36,001 nt of DNA from an uncultured bacterium (GTDB lineage: Bacteria; Sysuimicrobiota; Sysuimicrobiia; Sysuimicrobiales; Sysuimicrobiaceae): positions 1 through 36,001 of the forward strand of contig CALIMJ010000029.1 of assembly GCA_938028835.1 (NCBI GenBank), in the 5' to 3' direction. Below the pieces are notes generated by a model. It did not search any database. It saw only the letters and a program-made list of their open reading frames with translations, and was not told where the DNA came from. Within the stretch, counting starts at the first letter, position 1; every line of letters begins with the position of its first letter. Below, piece after piece: positions 30,102-36,001 of the stretch. The translations under genes and the position numbers were made by a program.

Positions 30102-30797
30102 CGGCGGATGGGCCCGTCTCGGGGTGCTGCGGGGAGGGCCAAGCCGCCCCAGATTTCACACCGCCGAAGCGTTGACGGAGCAGGCCTCCTCCCGTGTCTC
30201 GAACCGGTAGAGCTGGAGGATCTCCTTGCCCCAAGCACCGTGGCACCCGTGGCGCTGGGGCGACCTTCGCTTTTCATACCGTGAACTCCCAAGCTCAGCT
30301 ACCCGAGCCGCTGACGCACCAGCCCTCGCGCTCCCCTTCGCCCCTGCATCGAGTGCACAAACCCCTGAAGGGAAGTGTCCCACGTTGCTCTGCGTCGGCA
30401 AACTGAGCCGTCCGCCGGCTCGACGCGCACTCTGGGAGTACCGCCCAGACGTTCGTGCCCCGTCGCTCTTGATACTCCCTCCACGCGCACATTAGCAAGA
30501 AAAACAAGGGGCAGCTGCAGCTCATGCGGTCCATGGCCCAAGCATACAGCTCGACCCGGGCCGCGTATCGTCGCCACGCACATCCTCCCCTCCGTTTCTT
30601 GACCGGAACCGCCGGGCCTGCGGCGGAAGGCCTCCCTCCAGGCGACAGGTCCGCCGCCCTCCGGGACACCGTGAGGACGTGGGGCAGCGCCGACCTTTTA
30701 CTCTGGCTGCCGCAGTCAGCGCGGAGGGGCGACGGCTACCCCTGGGAGTAGGGGTGCGCTAGGGAGAATACCGGAGCGCTGAAAGGAGGGGAGGACG
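30102..30797. other. Long intergenic region without recognisable genes
   Basis: About 700 bases of lower GC content than the neighbours. Several open frames exist (for example minus 30295-30669) but none has family-like sequence, a good start or coding-type composition. A small inverted repeat (ACCCC/GGGGT) lies near 30738-30754, upstream of the exported-protein operon, whose promoter I cannot place with confidence. The region may be decayed sequence or non-coding. Confidence 0.5.
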
Positions 30798-32189
30798 GTG
30801 AGAAAGGGCTGGACCCTGCTCGCGGTCCTGCTTCTGAGCCTTTCGGCTCGATCCAGCGTTCAGGGAGCGCCGGCGGAACTGTTCCGGAAGATCCTTGAGC
30901 TGCGGGAACCCTCGGCGCAGGCTCGTAAAGCAGCGCTGCTCCCGGACGGGAAGGTGGTGTACTACTAGGAGCGCACGCGCCCGCCCACGGACCAGGAGAA
31001 GGACCGCCGCGCGTCCTGGTTCGACGCCGAGTGGGAAAGGTTCCGCCGGCAGGCCGAGCAGGAAGGAATTCCCCAGATCGAACGGAGCAGCGAGCAGATG
31101 GCACGGAAGCTCGAGGAGGAGGCGGCCAAGCAGCCGGTGGTGGTGCGCCCCGTGGTTCCCCTCCTCTCCGCCGTTCTCCGGGGTCTGCCGGCCTGGTTCC
31201 GGTGGGTGGTGGAGCAAACCCTGCCCCTCGCGCGGAAGCACTTCATCAACCAGCCGGTGGTGGTCGGAGCAGGCGTCCGCGTGTGGGGTCCCATCGGCAA
31301 GACCCAGGAGCTCCTGCCGGTAGACGTGTCCACCCTCTACGGCGAGGAGAGCTGGGCTCGCTTCCCTGCCGACGAACTCCACTTGCGGGCCTCACCGGAC
31401 GGGCGGTACGTGGCTCTGGAGACCGCGGACGAGGCGTTCGTCCTGTTGCAGCTGACCCCCTCTGCCCTCTCTCCCAGGGCCCGGGTTCCCGGTGGCTCGC
31501 CCTTGGGGTGGTCTGCGGACGGGCGGCTGCTGTTCGTGACCCGGTCCGCAGACAGGGAAAAGTTCGTCGCCGTCCATACCCACGATGACCTGCGGGAATT
31601 GGCCCGGTGTCCCGCGGACTTCGACCGCAGGCTCTGGGGAGCCGGCACCGGCTCTATCATCCGCGACGTCGCCATTGCCGAGGACCGCCTCGCGGTGGCG
31701 CTGTTCACCGATCTGGGGGTGTGCCGGCTGCCCGCTGGCTCCCTGGTTCTTCCCGACCCGTCTACCCTCCGCCGGATCGGCCCCCCCAGAGGTCTGGCCT
31801 TCGCCCAGGGGCGCCCGACGCTGTACGTGGCTAGCGGTCGCGGTCTTTCCGTGGTCGACTCGGACACCTTCGCGATCCTCGACCAGTACCTCCGACAGCC
31901 CGCCGCCGACTTCGACTTCCAGCTCCTGGCCGGCGTCTCGCCCGACGGACGCTACGTCGCGGCCCTCCACGGAAGGGAGCGGCTTTACGGCTGGGCCACC
32001 CTCTTTCTCTGGGACGTGCACCAGCGCCGCGTCGTGCAGAGAATCGGTACCCAGCCGGGGCGGATGCTGGACACGATTTCTTCGGGGTTCCGGTTTGTTT
32101 ATCCGCCAGCGCAGTTGACCCGGGACTGGCGGTACCTGATGGTGGTTCGCCAGGACGGAGCCCTGGAGCTGTACCAGAGGGTACCCTGA
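30798..32189 (+). pseudogene. Exported beta-propeller-like protein, interrupted by in-frame TAG
   Basis: A 463-codon frame read from GTG 30798, which follows AAGGAGG and GGAGG sites. It begins with a signal peptide (GWTLLAVLLLSLSARSSVQG), then LRKxL-type helix and GKVVYY. TAG at 30966-30968 (codon 57) interrupts it, and the same frame continues ERTRPPTDQEKDRRASW for 407 more codons to a normal stop. The later part has WD40/YVTN-like propeller blades (LRASPDGRYVAL, GWSADGRLLFV, GVSPDGRYVAALHGRERLYGW). The intact downstream frame means a recent nonsense mutation, a sequencing error, or amber read-through. An in-frame ATG at 31098 has no good ribosome site. Function unknown. Confidence 0.8.
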
Positions 32190-32201
32190 GGAGGTGAAAG
32201 C

Positions 32202-33644
32202 ATGACCCGTCGGGGAATGCGCAGCGCAGCCACTGTTCTCCTTCTGGTGACGACGCCGCTGCTGATGCTGCCACCCGCCCCCGCAGCCCAACAGGTCACC
32301 TACCACCGCGTCGCGCCGAGGATCTACGTTCCCTTCGACCCCAACACCGTCAAGGTGCTGCACCAGAGCGCGCGTCTGTTCACCGTAGAGGTACCCCACG
32401 GGGGATACGCCTTCTCTCCCAAGATTGCGCCCTTCGGCGACGCTGTCGTCTTCGTACCGGGCCTGAGCACCTTCGCCTTCACTTCCGTGTTCCTCGAACG
32501 GGTCAGGCTGCTTCGGATCCCTCAGGACGTTGCGTCGCCCCCCGCGGAGGTAAAGGGGTTTGGAGGCGGAGGCCCCGACGCTTTTTCCTTCGACCGGCGG
32601 ATGCGCACCATCGCTTTCATCTGCGATATCGAGAAGCGCGATCCGAAACAGGCGGAAAAGGAAATTTGTGTCGTGCGCAGCGACGGCACGGGGCTGCGGC
32701 GTCTGACCCGGCCCCTGCGCAGGGATGAAACTGAGTTTAACCACGCCGCAGCTCCGGCGATCAGCGAGGACGGCAGCTTCGTCGTCTACCGCAGGCAGTA
32801 CGCCGGATACCTGGGGGCGGTGCGGAGCGACGGCACAGGGCTGCGGATCATCGTGCACCAGGCGGGCGGGCTCACCCCGGTGGTGCTGACGCGCCAGGCT
32901 GTGTTTTACGAGAGGGAAGGGCAGGTGTGGCGGGCCGAGACCGACGGTGGGGGCCAGAGGCAGCTCACCCGGGAGCGCGGGGAAATCCGCGGCCTGGCCG
33001 CCGACCGGGAGGGTACCAAGGTAGCCTACGTGGTAGGTGAAAGCGGCCGGCCCTCGGTGCTCAAGGTGGTGGACGGCACGAGCGGGGCCCCTGTGCTGGC
33101 CCTGGAAAACGTGGGAGGTTTGGTGCGGCTCAGCGGCGACGGCCGACGGCTTCTCTTCAGTCGCCGAAGCCAGGACAGAGTCGGCCTCTACGTGATAGAC
33201 CTGCGCACCAGGCAGCTCCTGGAGGTCAGCGAGGGGATCCGTGTGGGTGAGTCGGCAGACCTCAACGACACCGGGGAGGTGGTGGTGATGGTCAAGGAGG
33301 ATCCTCCACCTCTGGCGGTGGCGTTCCTCCCGGACGAGACCCCACCCTTCCTGACGGTGGACGCGCCGAAGGGGGGCTCCACCATCCGCGGAGAGTCCGT
33401 TGGTGTGGTCGTGACATACCGCGACCAGGCCGTGGTGAGCGGGGTAGACCCACAGGGCCTACGGGTCTTGCTGAACGGCCGTGACGTCTCCGACCGGCTT
33501 CAAAAGGGACCGGACCGGGCCACGGCGCAACTGGACAGGCAACTACTCCGGGAGGGGGAGAACGTCCTCGAGGCACGGGTCACCGACCGGGCAGGTAACG
33601 AAGCCCGCCAGGCGGTCCGGTTCCGCTTCCAGCCGACACGATGA
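32202..33644 (+). CDS. Exported TolB-like beta-propeller with Ig-like C-terminus
   Basis: A 480-residue secreted protein with a signal peptide (SAATVLLLVTTPLLMLPPAPA, cut near AAQQ at about 30). Repeated blades of the TolB/PD40 kind follow: VRSDGTGLRRLTRP, VRSDGTGLRIIVHQ, AETDGGGQRQLTRERGEI and LSGDGRRLLFSRRS. After about residue 380 an Ig-like domain (PPFLTVDAPKGGSTI to VLEARVTDRAGNEARQAV) resembles bacterial Big/FN3 modules. The ATG has a near-perfect GGAGGTGA site. It lies 12 bases after the interrupted propeller gene. Likely a binding or scaffolding protein outside the membrane; the partner is unknown. Confidence 0.85.
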   Translation: MTRRGMRSAATVLLLVTTPLLMLPPAPAAQQVTYHRVAPRIYVPFDPNTVKVLHQSARLFTVEVPHGGYAFSPKIAPFGDAVVFVPGLSTFAFTSVFLERVRLLRIPQDVASPPAEVKGFGGGGPDAFSFDRRMRTIAFICDIEKRDPKQAEKEICVVRSDGTGLRRLTRPLRRDETEFNHAAAPAISEDGSFVVYRRQYAGYLGAVRSDGTGLRIIVHQAGGLTPVVLTRQAVFYEREGQVWRAETDGGGQRQLTRERGEIRGLAADREGTKVAYVVGESGRPSVLKVVDGTSGAPVLALENVGGLVRLSGDGRRLLFSRRSQDRVGLYVIDLRTRQLLEVSEGIRVGESADLNDTGEVVVMVKEDPPPLAVAFLPDETPPFLTVDAPKGGSTIRGESVGVVVTYRDQAVVSGVDPQGLRVLLNGRDVSDRLQKGPDRATAQLDRQLLREGENVLEARVTDRAGNEARQAVRFRFQPTR

Positions 33645-34105
33645 GGGCTCTCTTCATCCTCGCGTCGGTGCTGGGCCTGGAGCTGGTGGCCTGCGCGTGG
33701 TCCGCAGGGCCGATGGTGGAGCTGCGCGTCACTGGAGGAATCGCGGGCGTTGAACGGCGGCTGGTGGTGTTCGAGGACGGCCTTGCTCGGGTGGAACTGG
33801 GCACAGGCCGGACTCTTCACGAGTCGATCTGCGCGCAGCTGGAAGAGAACCAGGTAAGGGAGATCCGGCGCACCCTGGAGGCTGCGGGGTTCGGGCACTT
33901 CCAGCGCGAGTACGTGCCTGCCCACCCGGTGCACGATGGTTACGCCTACTCCGTCACCTACCGGGGGTTCAGGGTCCGGGCTGCCGATCCTCTGGAAGAG
34001 GCAGCCCCGCCAGGCCTTGGCGCAGTCATCCGCCTCCTGCAGCAGGTCCTGGAGTCTGTGCGGGCTGGCGGAAGGAGCTGTAGCGACTTCCTCCCAGGGA
34101 GGTGA
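33641..34105 (+). CDS. Small exported protein, emfourin-like
   Basis: A 154-residue protein with a signal peptide (ALFILASVLGLELVACAWSAG; the Cys at about 18 could be a lipidation site, but the lipobox is poor). The mature part, VELRVTGGIAGVERRLVVFEDG, then IRRTLEAAGFGHF, VHDGYAYSVTYRGFRVRAAD and a final helix VIRLLQQVLESV, follows the pattern of emfourin (protealysin inhibitor) proteins. Those are small inhibitors of M4 metalloproteases that carry a GGFAGI-type start. The likeness is by pattern only, and no M4 protease is nearby. The ATG overlaps the preceding stop by four bases. Confidence 0.7.
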   Translation: MRALFILASVLGLELVACAWSAGPMVELRVTGGIAGVERRLVVFEDGLARVELGTGRTLHESICAQLEENQVREIRRTLEAAGFGHFQREYVPAHPVHDGYAYSVTYRGFRVRAADPLEEAAPPGLGAVIRLLQQVLESVRAGGRSCSDFLPGR

Positions 34106-34944
34106 GGGAGGTGCGTGGATCGTGTCTCGGTAGGAGCATGCTGCTGGTGGGGGTGCTCATCCTGAGCGCCGGGTCCGCCGCTTTTGCGGACGCGTTCCTG
34201 CAGTACCGCAGTTCAGACCGTTCGCTCACGGCATTCTCCTTCGCGCCGGGCAGGATGCGGGTGGACATGGAGCTGGCCGGCCGGTCCGTCAGCCTTCTGT
34301 ACGACCAGGGAAAGCGGACCCTGTGGATCGTGGATCCTAGCCGCCGCGCTTACCTCGAGCTCACCGAAGACCGGCTTCGGCAGTTCCGGGAGGGTCGGCG
34401 GCAGCTGGAGGCGCAGCTGCAGCAGCTACCCCCCGCGGCGCGAGCCCAGGTGGAGGCTATGATGACGCCCCCAGGATTCACCCGGATCCCCCACGTGCCG
34501 GCGGTCCCCTGCGACAGCCCAAGGATTGTGGGAGTGGAGACGGTCCGGGGCCTGCGGGCAAGGGTGGTGGATGGATGCAGAACGCTCGTACAGCAGAAGT
34601 GGGTCATCTGCCGCTACTGGGTTGTACACGGGGAAGAGCTGGGGCTCTCCCTCTCGGACTTCCGGGTCCTGGAGGGATTCGTGGCCTTATACGTGGAGGT
34701 CCTCGAGGTCCTCGGCGTGCCCCAGGCGATCGAGGACAACTCGCTGCTGCTTCAGCCGAGGGCGAGGATTCTCCCCGACCCGGTGTTCACCTTCCCGGTG
34801 GTGGTGAAGGCTGCTGTCGTGCAAGACGGGAAGGAGGTCAAGGGGATCGTCCTCGACGCGACCTCCTCAGAACGTCTGCCACGGGAGAGGTTCTCCGTCC
34901 CGGCCGGGTACTCCAGGGTGAACCTCCGCCTACCGCAGAGGTAA
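34102..34944 (+). CDS. Exported DUF4412-like protein
   Basis: A 280-residue protein with a signal peptide (SMLLVGVLILSAGSAAFADA). The next part, YRSSDRSLTAFSFAPGRMRVDME, LLYDQGKRTLWIVDPSRRAYLELTEDRLRQ and a Gln/Leu helix QLPPAARAQVEAMM, matches the layout of DUF4412/LolA-like periplasmic proteins. A second half (IVGVETVRGLRARVVDGCR to LPRERFSVPAGYSRVNL) completes a beta-sandwich pattern. The start is uncertain: GTG 34102 overlaps the previous stop (GTGA), GTG 34111 has a GGGAGG eight bases upstream, and ATG 34138 would still include the signal peptide. Last gene of the exported-protein operon; function unknown. Confidence 0.75.
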   Translation: MREVRGSCLGRSMLLVGVLILSAGSAAFADAFLQYRSSDRSLTAFSFAPGRMRVDMELAGRSVSLLYDQGKRTLWIVDPSRRAYLELTEDRLRQFREGRRQLEAQLQQLPPAARAQVEAMMTPPGFTRIPHVPAVPCDSPRIVGVETVRGLRARVVDGCRTLVQQKWVICRYWVVHGEELGLSLSDFRVLEGFVALYVEVLEVLGVPQAIEDNSLLLQPRARILPDPVFTFPVVVKAAVVQDGKEVKGIVLDATSSERLPRERFSVPAGYSRVNLRLPQR

Positions 34945-35200
34945 AGAGGACGGCGGGGATCCAGAGACGGCCTGCGGAGCCGGTGGCTAGTCACGCTGGA
35001 GGAGGGCCGCTACGCCCGCAACCGCGCGCTGGCGCGGAGCGCCTCGCCGGCCCCGCCAGGCGCTCGGACTGTCCTTCCACACGGCGAGGGACAGGACTCC
35101 CCGCCTAGGCCACCGGTCCGCGACAGGGTCCTGGGGAGGCCCCCATGGAACGTAGCACCCGGCTCGAGCCGACCAGCCCCTCCGGCTGCGAAGGACCTCC
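34945..35200. other. Degenerate intergenic sequence
   Basis: No intact gene. Near 34984-35030 one plus frame reads WLVTLEEGRYARNRALARS, which looks like coding sequence but has no start and merges into unlike sequence. It may be a gene remnant. Nothing else is recognised. Confidence 0.35.
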
Positions 35201-35450
35201 GTGTACACCGGCACTTGCTCCCGGACGAAGGGCTTTGAGGGCTGGTACCCACCCGGTCCCCGGGCCAGCAGCGCCCGCAGGCTGAGGCACTACGCCCGCC
35301 ACTTCTCAGCCACCGCGGTGGACGCAATCTAACTGTGGCCTGTTGCCGCCCGAGCAGGCGGTCCCGCTCCGCCCGCAGGACCCTCGAGCGGCTTCCCGCT
35401 CGGCGTCAAGCCTTTCGCACGGATCACTCGCCACCCCGTGGAAACCCGGG
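35201..35450 (+). pseudogene. Broken DUF72 family gene
   Basis: From GTG 35201 a 43-codon frame reads VYTGTCSRTKGFEGWYPPG, then SSARRLRHYARHFSATAVDAI. This matches the DUF72 N-terminus, in which a GTSGW-like strand is followed by YYAxxFxxVEVDATFY. TAA at 35330-35332 then stops it. Just downstream other frames continue the family pattern: LLPPEQAV, and GFPLGVKPFARITRH (compare GFxFxVKxxRxITH). Several frameshifts are therefore needed, and the C-terminal two thirds are missing. DUF72 proteins have a TIM-barrel-like fold of uncertain function. Confidence 0.7.
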
Positions 35451-35599
35451 GACTCCCCGACGCGGTCTGCCTGCTGCCGCACCCGAGCTACTCAGGGGGC
35501 GTGCCTGCCCGTGGGCCTCCCAACAACACCGCCGGCTGGCAGCCCGGGCGCGAGCATCACGGATAGGCTTGCTCCGCTTTCGTACAGGCTGTGGCGCTT
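35451..35599. other. Short non-coding stretch before repeat copy 2
   Basis: No recognisable gene remains here. The 3' remainder of the DUF72 pseudogene may have been lost in this stretch. A GAGCTACTC segment recalls a tRNA D-arm but no cloverleaf can be built around it. Confidence 0.4.
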
Positions 35600-35877
35600 G
35601 CGCCGCGTCCGCTCAGCCCGTGCGGGCCCGGAGGGCTTCCTGAAGCAGGCCCCGGATCTCCCGCAGGTCCTCCCGCAGCTCGCTCAGGCGGGCGTCCACC
35701 TGGGCAAACCGGGCGTTCATGTCCGCCCTCAGGTCGTCAATCCGCCGGTGGACGTCGTCGAACCGGCGGTTCACATCGTCGAACCGACGGTTGTTGTACA
35801 CCGTCCCGGCGAGGACCGCCAGGACCACAGTTACTACGATGGTCGCCACCTGATCCCACACCACGAGGCTATGGTAG
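35600..35877. repeat. Direct repeat, copy 2 (83-residue gene and its promoter)
   Basis: Second copy of the repeat at 29800-30078, same orientation, offset 5,800 bases. Identity ends just upstream of the -10 box and just downstream of the stop codon, so the repeat is essentially one gene with its start region. Confidence 0.9.
35613..35864 (-). CDS. Small membrane-anchored coiled-coil protein, copy 2
   Basis: An 83-residue paralogue of the protein at 29813-30064. The coiled-coil part is nearly identical; changes lie at the N-terminus (VVWDQ for VGWDR) and near the end of the membrane helix (GTVY for GVVY). The GTG start at 35862-35864 is followed by another GTG; the first keeps the length equal to copy 1. 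An upstream extension of the frame is open but not conserved. The near identity suggests a recent duplication or gene conversion. Confidence 0.8.
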   Translation of the reverse strand: MVWDQVATIVVTVVLAVLAGTVYNNRRFDDVNRRFDDVHRRIDDLRADMNARFAQVDARLSELREDLREIRGLLQEALRARTG

Positions 35878-35900
35878 CCGGGGGCCGGCCCCGGCAGCAA
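35871..35900 (-). promoter_or_regulatory. Leaderless promoter of coiled-coil gene, copy 2
   Basis: Minus strand: TTGCTG (35895-35900), 18 bases, TACCAT (35871-35876), then six bases to the GTG. It matches copy 1 in hexamers and spacing, while the spacer has diverged, as expected for a conserved promoter. Confidence 0.7.
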
Positions 35901-36001
35901 CGGCGCGCCCTCTACCGTCCGTGTCACATCCCAGTAGGTGCCCAGCGCATCGTCGGCTTGATCAGCCAACGGGAGCCTGCACATGGCCTCGCGGTACACG
36001 A

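Noticed and set aside
30295-30669. Minus-strand 124-codon frame in the long intergenic region
   Set aside because: No recognisable motif, no ribosome site and odd Cys/Arg-rich composition; kept as non-coding.
35451-35520. Possible tRNA fragment
   Set aside because: A GAGCTACTC segment is present, but acceptor, anticodon and T-arm cannot be built around it.
1-36001. CRISPR array, insertion sequence, phage or classical defence genes
   Set aside because: No regularly spaced repeats, transposase or integrase motifs, terminal inverted repeats, or Cas/restriction/toxin families were seen; the only large repeat is the duplicated 83-residue gene.

Overview
The window is a very GC-rich (roughly 70 %) bacterial chromosome segment carrying mostly core metabolism. 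Long open frames on both strands are largely GC-driven shadows of about 27 real genes. Bacterial markers are era, ybeY, dgkA, pgpH, argR and tRNA genes with encoded CCA. A class I (archaeal-type) lysyl-tRNA synthetase, an EF-G2-type GTPase, an F420/LLM-type oxidoreductase and repeated leaderless promoters suggest a deep-branching Terrabacteria-like lineage (Sysuimicrobiota/CSP1-3, Armatimonadota, Thermaerobacter- or Limnochordia-like). The sequence alone does not fix the phylum.

Layout. 1-1080 (minus): tusA and a dsrE-like gene behind a long, structured leader containing a leaderless short ORF with two Cys codons. 1278-9461 (minus): a collinear run of DUF2993 lipid-binding protein, folD, folC, class I lysS, a D-2-hydroxyacid dehydrogenase, EF-G2 and a frameshifted VOC pseudogene. 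9548-9732: tRNA-Tyr and tRNA-Gly from one strong promoter. 9860-10732: a divergent DUF488/DUF2628-like pair. 10742-16488 (minus): pgpH, ybeY, dgkA, corC-like, cdd, era. 16511-24101 (minus): a complete arginine operon argCJBDGHR whose leaderless promoter overlaps a good ARG box. 24133-25397: maf and a haloacid dehalogenase. 25459-27072 (plus): LLM oxidoreductase and nitroreductase. 27077-27235: tRNA-Asp and tRNA-Phe. 27342-28694: nicotinate phosphoribosyltransferase. 28699-29525 (minus): DUF59 Fe-S assembly factor and a His-rich membrane protein.

29813-35864 is the accessory part. Two nearly identical 83-residue membrane/coiled-coil genes lie exactly 5,800 bases apart in the same orientation. 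They bracket a plus-strand operon of four exported proteins: a beta-propeller gene interrupted by an in-frame TAG, a TolB-like propeller with an Ig-like tail, an emfourin-like small protein and a DUF4412-like protein. A broken DUF72 gene follows.

Regulation. At least seven transcription units show a -10 hexamer 6-7 bases before the start codon (argC, era, maf, DUF488, both 83-residue genes and the Cys short ORF), so leaderless mRNAs appear common here. Genes inside operons use AGGAGG-type ribosome sites and 4-base stop/start overlaps.
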